IMG/VR virus record: IMGVR_UViG_3300048586_000548
Span: 1-64,000 of that record
Strand: one strand, 5' to 3'
DNA: 64,000 nucleotides
Origin: a virus
Position numbers and translations under genes: made by a program
Shown: in pieces, positions 44,574 to 54,200 of the stretch
How the letters are laid out: every line of letters starts with the position of its first letter
How positions within the stretch are numbered: the stretch's first letter is position 1
Notes under the pieces: generated by a model
What the model was told of the DNA's origin: nothing
The model's database searches: none
What the model saw: the letters and a program-made list of their open reading frames with translations, nothing else

Positions 44574-44625
44574 CCACAGTTCCCCGATTCAATAGGCTAC
44601 GAGTAAGTCGAATCGGGGACTGTGG
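44574..44625 (-). promoter_or_regulatory. Long hairpin burying the ribosome site of 44240-44572
   Basis: Arms 44574-44590 and 44610-44625 pair over 16 bases with one bulged T, around a 19-base loop. Read on the minus strand the GGGGA ribosome site lies in the 3' arm, one base before the start ATG. Translation would need this stem to open. Confidence 0.65.
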
Positions 44626-44635
44626 AATCGTGGGG

Positions 44636-44881
44636 CTACGCGGCGGGGGTCACTCCACCATCCGCCAGCTCCAGCGCCTCGTACACCAACTCGCCCGTCG
44701 CCTCGTCCAGCTGGGCCAGCTGTTCCGGGGCGATGCCCTGGGCGTCGAACACCAGCGTCAGCACCCGCTGCCCTTCACGATCGGCCTCGGCGAGGGCGCT
44801 CCGCAGGGTGTTCACTGCGCGCTGCGTGTCCTGAATCTGCTGCAACTGCACTGCGGTAAGCTTCTTGCGAACTTCGGCCAT
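44636..44881 (-). CDS. Hypothetical protein (81 aa)
   Basis: A helical, Gln/Leu-rich N-terminal half (V-Q-L-Q-Q-I-Q-D-T-Q) and an acidic second half. No motif. Precedes the long hairpin at 44574-44625. Confidence 0.6.
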   Translation of the reverse strand: MAEVRKKLTAVQLQQIQDTQRAVNTLRSALAEADREGQRVLTLVFDAQGIAPEQLAQLDEATGELVYEALELADGGVTPAA

Positions 44882-44884
44882 GCG

Positions 44885-45064
44885 TCATCCCCCTGGTGTA
44901 ACGTGATGCCCCTTGAGCCGCAACGTGGCGGCGAGTTCCAACAATTCCCATGCTCGTGCCTGCCAATTGACCCCCGCGGGCAGTTCCGCTGCGCGATACA
45001 TTGCCATTTCCAGCAACGCACGCCCTCCTGCCTCCAATGCGGTCACACATTCATGACATGCCAT
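44885..45064 (-). CDS. Small hypothetical protein (59 aa)
   Basis: ATG 45064 lies nine bases after promoter-like copy E, following GGAAAGACT. Two cysteines near the start, then a helical Ala/Leu/Arg-rich body, ending T-P-G-G. The very short distance from the element means the message may be almost leaderless, like thyX. Confidence 0.55.
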   Translation of the reverse strand: MACHECVTALEAGGRALLEMAMYRAAELPAGVNWQARAWELLELAATLRLKGHHVTPGG

Positions 45065-45073
45065 AGTCTTTCC

Positions 45074-45098
45074 ATTCGTCGGTGACGCGTAGACCTTA
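45074..45098 (-). promoter_or_regulatory. Bipartite promoter-like element, exact copy E
   Basis: On the minus strand TAAGGT (45098-45093), 14 bases, CGAAT (45078-45074). It follows the stop of 45096-45308 and sits nine bases before the next ATG. Confidence 0.65.
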
Positions 45099-45308
45099 CG
45101 GGACCAGCGTGGCCGCCACCGTTACCACGGCACCCACGGTGAGTCCCGTGGCTTCCGCGGCGGTCATGCCGCCGATACGCACATTGATCGGTGCCACGGC
45201 GGTGCCGTAGCCGGGAGCTTGCGACGGCTCGTTGGGGCTCAGGATCACCGCGTAGGCAGTCCCGGTCATGGTGACAACTTCCTGGCGTTCAATCACGGTG
45301 TACTGCAT
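45096..45308 (-). CDS. Small tail-module protein (70 aa)
   Basis: Beta-rich with a conserved-looking G-Y-G-T-A-V-A-P-I and A-A-E-A-T-G-L-T-V segment. Follows the tail-fibre genes; could be a tail accessory or adhesin-tip protein. No family known. Confidence 0.55.
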   Translation of the reverse strand: MQYTVIERQEVVTMTGTAYAVILSPNEPSQAPGYGTAVAPINVRIGGMTAAEATGLTVGAVVTVAATLVP

Positions 45309-45329
45309 GGGTCGAACCTTTCGTTGCGG

Positions 45330-46253
45330 TTAGCCGCCGCCACACGGATCAATGGCGGTGATATTCACGGTGTCGTAGACGTAGCTGCTGTACTGGAATC
45401 CCGGGTCGTTCGCTGCGTTATAGGCCCGCATGGCCAAGTTGTACGTCCCTCCCGCCACGACGGTGTGGGTGAAGAACTGCCCCGAACCAAACCCCGCGGG
45501 GGTCACGCTCGAGTAGTAGCTGTTCACGTTCGTCACCGTGTACGGTGGTGCCGCATCGATGGACACCTCGATCGGGAAGGCGCTCAGCGGCGACTGGAAC
45601 ACGTGGATCACGTAGCGCGGCTCGAACTCGCCGCCCCCCACGTCTTCACAGTAGGTGACATCGCTGACGACGACACTTGGGGCCGGAGGTGCCACCTGTA
45701 CCGTGATGTTCTTCGACACCACCGGGGTGAAGTCACTCCACTCGCCGTACTCGCCGTTGCGCACGAACCGATGGCGCGCCTTCACGTAGAAGTCGGTATT
45801 GCTGACGTTGTCCAGGCCCGGAAACGACCGCGAGGCCGAATCCAGGCCCCCCGCCCCACCGCCCGTGAAGAACGTGGTCACCGTGAACGGCGTGGCCGCC
45901 GAGTACCCATACGCCCACTCGACTTCCCCGTCGAAGTATTCGTACGGCTCATCGCCCGGAAAGGGGTCCAACGTGGGCGGTGGATTCAGGAAATCCAGCT
46001 CAGCAAGCACGTCCGCGGGAGCGGTCTTCGTCAGGGTCAGCGTACCCACCGGGGCCACCGGCATGGGCACGCGGAAGACTTCCTTCCACACCCCGCCCGT
46101 GCGCAAAAAGGCGCGCCGCAGCCGACGCCAGCTCAGTGTTCCGCCGGACCGGTGCCGCACCCACAGCAGGTACCGATAGTTGACGTCCTGGGTCTTTGGC
46201 GGGATCCAGTCCCAGGTCTCCCCAGTGCGCACGCGCAAAAAGGACTTGTCCAT
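45330..46253 (-). CDS. Tail-module protein (307 aa)
   Basis: A beta-rich protein with two cysteines, several aromatic-rich strands (V-N-Y-R-Y-L-L-W-V-R-H) and a V-V-V-S-D-V-T-Y stretch. Ends C-G-G-G. Placed between the tail-fibre gene and small end-of-operon genes. Probably a tail or receptor-binding protein; inference from position. Confidence 0.55.
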   Translation of the reverse strand: MDKSFLRVRTGETWDWIPPKTQDVNYRYLLWVRHRSGGTLSWRRLRRAFLRTGGVWKEVFRVPMPVAPVGTLTLTKTAPADVLAELDFLNPPPTLDPFPGDEPYEYFDGEVEWAYGYSAATPFTVTTFFTGGGAGGLDSASRSFPGLDNVSNTDFYVKARHRFVRNGEYGEWSDFTPVVSKNITVQVAPPAPSVVVSDVTYCEDVGGGEFEPRYVIHVFQSPLSAFPIEVSIDAAPPYTVTNVNSYYSSVTPAGFGSGQFFTHTVVAGGTYNLAMRAYNAANDPGFQYSSYVYDTVNITAIDPCGGG

Positions 46254-46254
46254 A

Positions 46255-47121
46255 TCAGTCGACGATCAACCACAGCGTACCCTCGGGAGCCGGGTAGTCC
46301 CCGCCCCCAAAGGCCACCGACGGCACCGTGGTGCTGGTGGTGCTGTACACCTTCCCCACCCGCGCGGCGCGCACGGATCCCCCGGCGGCCGCGCCGATCA
46401 GCGGGGCGTCGGCGGGACCATCGTCCCAGCGCACGAACGCGTCGGACCCCGTGGCGTACCCCGCCCCACCGAGCACCGCGCGCGTTGCGTCCGCCGTACC
46501 AGTGATCAGCCCGCCAGAGCGCAGTGCCGCGACCGCCCGAATGTCACCGTTCACGTCCAGCTTGTAGGCCGGATCTGTGCGCGCAATGCCTACGTTGGTG
46601 CCGTTGTCGTACAGCAGCGAATTGCCGACGACCGTCGACGCGGTAAACTTCGCCAGGTAGTTCGTCGTGCCACTGACCGTGCCGCTCCCCCCGCCCCCGC
46701 CACCGCCGCTGGCATCCAGTGCTCCGGTGGTTCCGTTGTAGGTCAGGTTGGTCCCCAGCTTGACCCGCAGCTGCCCCGACGCCGGATCCACTTCCAGCCC
46801 ACCACCCAGGTTGAGCCGCAGGAAGTATTCGGCTTCCATGCCGACCGTCAGGTCTTGCACGAACGTGAAGCCCTGGGGAACGTCCGCCACGGAATACAGC
46901 TTCAAACTCAGCCGACTCGTGGTGTAGGTCTCACCCGCCACAGTCGCGTTGACACTAGTAATCGTCAGTCCCTTGTCCACCCGAGGCTCCACCCGCAGGT
47001 ACGGGAGCCCCGTGGCCGTGTCGCTCAGCCGCATGCCCGACAGCAGCAAGTAGTTCATCGCCACGTCTTGCTTGATCGTATCCACACCCAGGGTGTGCTG
47101 CAGAATGCGCAACTGAATCAT
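46255..47121 (-). CDS. Tail fibre protein (288 aa)
   Basis: Middle part contains N-Y-L-A-K-F-T, L-L-Y-D-N-G-T-N-V-G-I and Y-K-L-D-V-N-G-D-I-R-A, sequences typical of trimeric phage tail fibres and adhesins. A seven-Gly linker separates an N-terminal virion-binding domain from this part. No intramolecular chaperone domain is seen at the end, so the fibre may be complete or need a separate chaperone. Confidence 0.8.
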   Translation of the reverse strand: MIQLRILQHTLGVDTIKQDVAMNYLLLSGMRLSDTATGLPYLRVEPRVDKGLTITSVNATVAGETYTTSRLSLKLYSVADVPQGFTFVQDLTVGMEAEYFLRLNLGGGLEVDPASGQLRVKLGTNLTYNGTTGALDASGGGGGGGSGTVSGTTNYLAKFTASTVVGNSLLYDNGTNVGIARTDPAYKLDVNGDIRAVAALRSGGLITGTADATRAVLGGAGYATGSDAFVRWDDGPADAPLIGAAAGGSVRAARVGKVYSTTSTTVPSVAFGGGDYPAPEGTLWLIVD

Positions 47122-50100
47122 GCGGGTTCTCCGGCATCTTGGCAGTACGCCACCAGGGCCTCAAACTCCACCATGGGGTCGCCCCCGTAGCCCGGCATCG
47201 CCGGACCATTGGTCGCGGCAAAGGTTTGTACCGTCGCCCCACTGGCGGCGTGGACCAGCCGCACGCGATACATCCAATCCGCCCGGAACAAGAACACCCC
47301 CGGGGTGGGCTCGTACGACCCGGGGAACTGGATGTCCAGTGGCACGTAGATGCAGTGGCTGAAGTGTTCCCAGCTGGTGTTGGACACCGGCACGGTCACC
47401 AGCGTGTTCCACACGAACGGGTGCACCGTCGACACGTCGATGGCGATCATGTAGAACGGGCTGGGGAACGACGCGTTCAGCGCGGCACCGTTCCACGTAA
47501 TACGTCGCGTGTGGGGGGCCGCACAGTACGCAGGCTTCTCCGTGCCGGGATAGAACACGCAGATCCCGCGGTCCGTCGTCGCCACCGAGGCGGTGAGCGT
47601 CGCCGGTCCCGGCGGCGGTGGGGTCGCCGTGGAGGCCCAATAGACCGCCTTGGCGGTCTTGTAACTGGTGGGCCCGCCCCCAAACGGGGTGAACGTCACG
47701 GTGTAGTTCCATTCCCGACGCACTGCGTCGGCCACGGAGGACAAACTCACGATGTCCTCGCCCACCGCGTGCAAGAACCCGCCGATGTCCGGGTCACCCG
47801 GCGTCACGCCGCTCGGGTCCATCTGCACATCCCGGCCCGCGACCAGGGAGACGATCGTGCTGGCGGTGTCCGACCGCGACGCCGTGATCGTCACGGTACC
47901 GGTAGTGCTCGGAAAGATCGGGTAGCGCAGTTCCACGTGGTCGGAGGCAGGCGACGCGGTGGCCGTCGCTTCCTTCAGGCCCGGCGTGGATGGTCCCCCC
48001 GAGACGGACGTGGCAAAGGAGCGCGCCCCGTCCCGTCCAAAGGAATTCTCAGGGATCGCGATGCCGTACCACGTCCCCACGGACACGTTGAACGTAAAGT
48101 TCGTTTGCGACACGCTGCCGCTGAACCGCAAGTACTTGTTGTCGACCGGGCCGTCCTGCGACCCCTCAGTCGTGGTGGGCCAGTTGCCCTTCCGCAGGTA
48201 CACGCGCCAGTACTTGGCGTCGTCGTCCGCGCCGCTGATGCTTGCGGTCACGGTATCGGTCGTCGAATCGTAGCTCAAGGCGAAGCCCAGCAGGCGCGCT
48301 TCCGAGTCCGGATCCACCAGGGCGAGACGCGGGTTTTCCTGCACCACGCCGGTCTTGGTCCCAAAGAACTCGAAATAGAACTCGGACGCTCGGCTCCGAA
48401 ACTCCTGCCCCGCGGTTGGCAAGAACGGCGTCACCGTGTCGTCGACGGCGATGTTCGTCCGCACCCGCACTTCCACGGCACCGTCCAGCAGCTCGTAGCC
48501 CTCGGTGTATTCCGCCAAGCGCGGCACCGTGCCGATCAGCGTCATCGTGGTGGCGGTGTTAGCCGCCACCTTCCGGATCACGGGCAAGGGCGGCTTGTCG
48601 GTTTCATCCACCAGGCTCTTCGGCCGAGGCAACAGTCGAATGTAGTAGTGATTCAGTGGTGCGGAGGCGTAGGCGTTCACCGTCCACGCCGCGAGCCCAT
48701 CGGTCAGCAGGGTGTTGCCTTCCACCGTGCTGAGGCCTGTCGTGTCGCCTGCCGACACCACCGCAGGCAGCGGCACCACGGAGAAGGTGGCACGCACCGT
48801 GTTCTCGCTGCGGTCGCCGTTCTCGTCCTTGTTGTCGAACGTGACGTACGAGCGCGGGGTCCGCACCAAATTCCGGGTCACCGTACCGCCCGCGGTGCCC
48901 TCCGTCTCGCTGGCCCCCGTATTCCACCCGGCGTAGGGCACCAGCGTCAAGGTCTTCTGCTGGCCCAGCGTCAAACTCACCGTGCCGGTGACGCGCTTAA
49001 AACTGCGGGTGTCCACGTGCCGCGGCACCAGCTCGGTGGGTTCCGGGGGCACGGCCCCCGCCGCAGGCGGATCGACGTACCACTTCACCCCCAGGGTGTC
49101 ATCATCCACCACCGCGACGAACGTCACGGTGTTGTTGCTCGGATCGATGGACGTTTCCAGCGACGTGATCGACGGGGTGGAGTCGAAGTCCACCAAAAAG
49201 GTCAGGGTGTCGCTGTCCAAGTCGTTCGCGTCGGTCGCCCACACCCGAATCCACATGTTGTCGGACTGCCGCTCGAGGGGCACGAATCGCGACCGCACGC
49301 CGAGCGGGTCGTCCAGCACGGCGTCCAGGGCGTTGTCCACCAGGAACGGGAAGTCTTCCGCCTGCTGCGGCACCGGGAACAGCACGCGCGGCGTGGTGTC
49401 ACCCTTCCGCTGGTAGTACAGCGACACGCCCTCGAACGCGGCTTCTTCGGCGGCCATCGGGCTGTAGGCAAAAATTTCCACGAGCGCGTACTTCGCAGGA
49501 TCGTTGTACGGAGCCCCGAAGAACGTCTGCTCCGCCGCCACCAGCTGCCGGAACGCCACCACCGGGCCCACCGGGGTGTCCGGGTTGACCACGTCGTCCG
49601 CGGGCGTGTAGTTCCACACCGCGGCGTCGCTCATGGGCTGCTCATTGCGGGACCGGTCGAAGCTGGCGAAGTAGTACGGGCCGTAGTCCTCGGCGAAAAA
49701 CGACATTTCGTCTTCGCGGTCAAACAGCCCGAAGTCCGTCATCACCTTATAGTCTTTGTAGATCAGCAGCGCCGTCCCAACGGCTGGGCCAACCGGGGGC
49801 GCAAACGGATCCGCGCTGTTCCCGTAGACCTCTGGGGACTGGTTCAGCGTGATCGCCCCCGCCGTATTGGAGACCACCGTGTACACCAGCGGGTCGTCGC
49901 CAATCTGCACGTTGAAGCCAATCAGTGCGTCAACCTCGAGCTCCGGGTCGTCCACTTCGACCACGGGCCCTGTGACGGAGAACACCTCGTAGGGGTACTC
50001 GTCGTCGGCGGCACCATTCATGATGTCTTCGCGGTAGTACACGTTCACGCCCTGGTAATCGCGGTCATCCGGTGTCTTAAACCGGACAATCGCAATCTTA

Positions 50101-51245
50101 TTGATCACCTTCGGAAAGCCTTCCTCGAAGACAATCGGTCCCGGCGCGAAGGTGTCACCTGCCACCACGTACCGCACATCGCTCAGGCCGGACAGCACAG
50201 CTTCGTCCAGCAGGCCCACCGACTGCAGCGCGTACTCGTAGGGCAGCCCCGCCACCACGGCCAGGTCCTTGTATTCCATGACTGGAGCGCTGCCGGTGCG
50301 GGCGATCCGGATCAGCTCGCTGAACGAGCCCACTGCCGCCTGGGCGCCCACCCAGCCCGGATCAGACTCGCTGAACCCCAGTGGGAGTCGACACCGCACC
50401 TCGGTGTTCTCGTCGTCATCCAGCTGCACGCGCACCACGGTGCCCACCGCATACGAGCCCGACAGCAGATTGGCGCCCGTCGCGATGGTGCCCGTGTGGT
50501 CGCCCTTGATGGTGACCACGAACTGATCGTCCAGCGCCACCGCGCCGACCGTCAAGATCAGTCCGTCGTCGTCCACCAAAGTGCCGATATCCGTCGGGGT
50601 CCGACGCAGCACGCGGTACCCCCCGGCGGTGGCCGCGGCGAACCACGTCAGCGTGTTCACCGCCGCCCCGGTCTGGGCGTCCAAGTACCCCGTGCGCAGG
50701 TTCTGCCACACCGGACGCGGCGGGCTTTCCGACAACCCACTCAGGGGCAGCGACACCGGCACCTGCACCGACGTGCGTGGGGCCTGCAGCAGCACCGCCA
50801 CCACGTACCGGCCCGGAGGAAATTGCAGCGGAATCGAGCCACTGCCCTGCCCGCGGCGCACCAGTGTTTCGTCGACGTACACCGCGTACTTGCCGCCGCT
50901 GCCCCCGAGCTCGAGCTGCAGATTCGCCGACACGGACTTCGGGGTATCGACCACCGCGCGGAGCATTTGCACCGTGCCCGTCGGCGCCGTAAACGACACA
51001 AATCCGTCCGCGCACTGCAGCAGCGCACCGCGGCCGGTCGCCGACAAGAACGCCTGGTAGAACTCTTCCAGCTCCGGCAACACCGTGCCCGGAAGTTCCA
51101 GCAACAGCCAGGACTGCCCACTACCGTCGTTCAGCGCCGACAAGTCGCTCTGCACGGCACCGTACCAATTCCCGACCGGCCCGCCGATCTTGTTGGTATC
51201 CTGCCGAATCAGCTTGCGGACCATTTCCAGCAGTGACAACGCCAT
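47118..51245 (-). CDS. Large tail-tip / fibre protein with FN3-like repeats (1375 aa)
   Basis: N-terminal region (1-120) with helices, then a long series of beta-rich repeats with Trp/Tyr and Gly-Asp turns such as I-V-R-F-K-T-P-D and V-N-V-Y-Y-R-E-D, which fit fibronectin-type domains. No enzyme motif noticed. It lies between the tail-hub protein and the fibre, as central fibre or host-contact proteins do. Family unnamed. Confidence 0.65.
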   Translation of the reverse strand: MALSLLEMVRKLIRQDTNKIGGPVGNWYGAVQSDLSALNDGSGQSWLLLELPGTVLPELEEFYQAFLSATGRGALLQCADGFVSFTAPTGTVQMLRAVVDTPKSVSANLQLELGGSGGKYAVYVDETLVRRGQGSGSIPLQFPPGRYVVAVLLQAPRTSVQVPVSLPLSGLSESPPRPVWQNLRTGYLDAQTGAAVNTLTWFAAATAGGYRVLRRTPTDIGTLVDDDGLILTVGAVALDDQFVVTIKGDHTGTIATGANLLSGSYAVGTVVRVQLDDDENTEVRCRLPLGFSESDPGWVGAQAAVGSFSELIRIARTGSAPVMEYKDLAVVAGLPYEYALQSVGLLDEAVLSGLSDVRYVVAGDTFAPGPIVFEEGFPKVINKIAIVRFKTPDDRDYQGVNVYYREDIMNGAADDEYPYEVFSVTGPVVEVDDPELEVDALIGFNVQIGDDPLVYTVVSNTAGAITLNQSPEVYGNSADPFAPPVGPAVGTALLIYKDYKVMTDFGLFDREDEMSFFAEDYGPYYFASFDRSRNEQPMSDAAVWNYTPADDVVNPDTPVGPVVAFRQLVAAEQTFFGAPYNDPAKYALVEIFAYSPMAAEEAAFEGVSLYYQRKGDTTPRVLFPVPQQAEDFPFLVDNALDAVLDDPLGVRSRFVPLERQSDNMWIRVWATDANDLDSDTLTFLVDFDSTPSITSLETSIDPSNNTVTFVAVVDDDTLGVKWYVDPPAAGAVPPEPTELVPRHVDTRSFKRVTGTVSLTLGQQKTLTLVPYAGWNTGASETEGTAGGTVTRNLVRTPRSYVTFDNKDENGDRSENTVRATFSVVPLPAVVSAGDTTGLSTVEGNTLLTDGLAAWTVNAYASAPLNHYYIRLLPRPKSLVDETDKPPLPVIRKVAANTATTMTLIGTVPRLAEYTEGYELLDGAVEVRVRTNIAVDDTVTPFLPTAGQEFRSRASEFYFEFFGTKTGVVQENPRLALVDPDSEARLLGFALSYDSTTDTVTASISGADDDAKYWRVYLRKGNWPTTTEGSQDGPVDNKYLRFSGSVSQTNFTFNVSVGTWYGIAIPENSFGRDGARSFATSVSGGPSTPGLKEATATASPASDHVELRYPIFPSTTGTVTITASRSDTASTIVSLVAGRDVQMDPSGVTPGDPDIGGFLHAVGEDIVSLSSVADAVRREWNYTVTFTPFGGGPTSYKTAKAVYWASTATPPPPGPATLTASVATTDRGICVFYPGTEKPAYCAAPHTRRITWNGAALNASFPSPFYMIAIDVSTVHPFVWNTLVTVPVSNTSWEHFSHCIYVPLDIQFPGSYEPTPGVFLFRADWMYRVRLVHAASGATVQTFAATNGPAMPGYGGDPMVEFEALVAYCQDAGEPA

Positions 51246-51248
51246 CGC

Positions 51249-54200
51249 TTAGCTCCCACCCCGGCGCGCTGGTACCAAGACCAGGTGCGTCGCCAAATAA
51301 GTCGTCTGTGCCAGTGCCTTGCCCACGGCCACTGGCTGATGTCCGGTCGCGAACGGGGACAACAGCGTTGCCTCGAACTTTTCCGAACTGTTGTGGCCGA
51401 ACGCCCATCCCGAGAGCAGTGATCCGCCCGTGATGTCGTCCTTCCAGCCCACCCATGCGCCCGCGTCGTACCGCACGCTGTTGTTCACCGAGCTGCCCTG
51501 GTAGCGCGTGCGCCACCAGTACGCAGCGGCGTACGCTTCCCGGCCACTCTCAAAGCTGGGGAACAGTCCGGGCGATTCCCACACGTACTCGGACCGGAAC
51601 TTCAGCCCAAACCATTCCAGCACATTGGTATGAAACTTCGGATACGCAGGGTTCTTGCGCGCCATGCCCGTGACAATCTCTTCGTACACATAGTTGTTGA
51701 TGTAGTACGGCCCCGACGGCGCAATTTTGACCGGGGCTTCCCCGGGGCGCTTGTTGCGGCTGTACATCCCGCGCAGCTCTTCGTAATGCGTCCACTCGAC
51801 CTGCCGCACGTAATCAAGGGTGTCGCCAGTAACGGACAACGCGCCCGACCCTACGGCGAGCTTAAAGGGCCACTGGCTGGCGTCCACCTTGGACTTCGGC
51901 CAGAAGCGCAGCGGAGAGCCCGTCGGCTCGCGCACCGGGCTCGACCACACTTCGGCCGCCGCGATGTCCGCCCCTTCGTTCTTCTCTTGCCCGTCCACCT
52001 CGCCCACGTAGTCGTGCCGCTCACTCTCGGTCGTCGCAAAGCAGTAGAACTGCCGCAAGTCGATTTCAGAGTTCTCGGTCAGGTTCAACGCGGCGTAGCT
52101 CGGCGTTTTGGTGCCCAAGTACCGCGGCACGCACATCGGCGGCACCAGGTGGTACGGATGCAGATCTCGGCTGATCGACGGCACCCACGTGGGATTGGTC
52201 TCCCACGTCCAGGTGCCCAGCGCGGCGGGGAGTACCCGGTTATTGGTCGCCCACTGCGCGGGCATGATGCTATCGGCCAGTCCCAAGTGCGCGATGGTGT
52301 ACTGGTCCGCGGCCAGTCCGAGGGTGAGCCACGGCTCCTGGGCGAACCCGATCGTAGTGGCCAGCCCGCTGGTCGTCATCTCGTGCTGCCACCACCAATG
52401 CTCCAGCAGGTGGTCCAACAGAGACCCCGAGCTCGCGCCGTGCGCCGCCAACTGCCCCGACTTCCACCCCGGCTCCTTGGTCCACTGGCGACACACCACC
52501 GTACGCCGGTGCGCGTACATGGCATCGTCTTCCCACGTCACCGCCGTGGTCTGGTTACTGATCTTGGCCTGGTCCACGAAGCTGCGGTTGATGCCCCAAC
52601 TGGATCGTCCGGACCGGTCCGTGGCGTACGCCGACAGGTAGAAGAGGTAGCTCATGAGTGCGAAGTTCAACCGCGCGCGACCTGAGGCGATGCCCCGGGT
52701 CTCGGACCAACCCGGCACCTCCTCGAGCTGCAAGTAATCGCCGAATTCCAGCGACTGCGGCAACCCAGTGAACTCGAAGGCCGCTCGGAAGTCCTGCGGG
52801 CGGAACACCCACTCGGTGACCCCCGCGTCACCGTCGGTCCACTTGAACGTCTTCGCCTTGCGGTACCCCTGGTCATTGAAGCTCAGGGTGTGCTCGTCAT
52901 TGTGCAGCAGCCGGTTCACCAAGATGCGCTGCTCGACCGTCGTTTCCGGGTACACTTGTCCCGTGAACTGTGCCGACTGGTCGCCAATGATTGCCTTGAG
53001 GTGCACCTGGCGATTCAACTTCACTGAAATTTCCGACGTCCGGCCCGCCCACAGGCCCCCGGGGCGATCCGCCACCTTGAAACGCACGCGCACGGGCTTG
53101 TCGTTGGCGATATACGCAGCAAGACTCGTCTTCGACCCCGAACCGCCCGCGGGCGTTTCCCAGCCGCCCGTACCGCCCGGAACGTAGCCGCCCGCGCTGG
53201 TCCAGTCGTCGATCTTGAGCTCGATCTTGGTGGGCTCCGGCAGGTGCGTCAGCACCCGCAACTCGGGCAACGCCAAGTCCTGATCGTCGATCAGCCGCAG
53301 TTCCGCATCCACCGGATCCGTCAAGGCCTCGAGGTACACAAACCACTCCCCGAACGTCCCCTGCCCGATCAGCGGCTTGCCGCTACCGTCCAAGCCGGTC
53401 CACACCACCGCCAGCTCGCCCAGCTTGCCGCCGCTGAGCTCTTGGTTCCAGGCATAGAAGCCCTTGCCGATGCGCGGCCGCTGGTCCGGCTCGAACGTGC
53501 CCTCCACCAGCGTGGCGTACAGCTCGGACTGCGTGGCATTCCACTCGCCCAGCTGGTCCACGCCGTCCCACTTGAACTGCCGCTTAGCGCCGACCGTCAG
53601 GTACTGCCAGTGCCGCTCCGGTTCGGCTGGGTCGGCCGTCGGCTCGGTCAACCAGGCCACGATCGTATTGTCCACCGCTGAACGCACCGACAATCGGTAG
53701 AGCCCGTCCGCCAGGACGTCCATCTGTGCGGTAACGACCTCCCCCAGTTCCGAAGCGTACGGGTCGTAGAACGGGCTGTACGGCAGGGTATTGCTGAGCG
53801 GCACCTTCGCGGCCGTGTACGGCTCTGCGCTCGCCGCCATGCGCCGGTACCGGACGTTGAACGTCGGGTACGCCGGGCGGGCGAAGCGCGCCGCGACGCC
53901 GTCACCCTGCTTCCACGGCAGGGCGAGCTGCGGCGTCGCGTAGTCCACAGTGAAGAATTCATGGTACGGCGTGTTGGCCAACCATCCGGACAGCGCGCCC
54001 ACCACGTGACTGCCGTTCACGCGCGCGCGCCAGTCGATACCCAGTGTGACCGGATACTCCAACGTAAACTTCTTGCCCACGCGCACTTCCACCGCACGAT
54101 TCCCGGTCCGGGGCACCGTGACGATTTCGTAGTAGAACAACCCCAACTTGTCCGTACCCGCCGGGAACATCTGGCCGGACGGCAACTCGGCAAACGCCGC

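Noticed and set aside
47139-51236. Very long open frame on the plus strand opposite the 1375-residue tail gene
   Set aside because: It mirrors a real gene in GC-rich DNA, its translation is Arg/His-rich without domain structure, and it has no ribosome site. Others of the same kind lie opposite 51249-57110, 58180-64000, 18343-20241 and 25913-28002.
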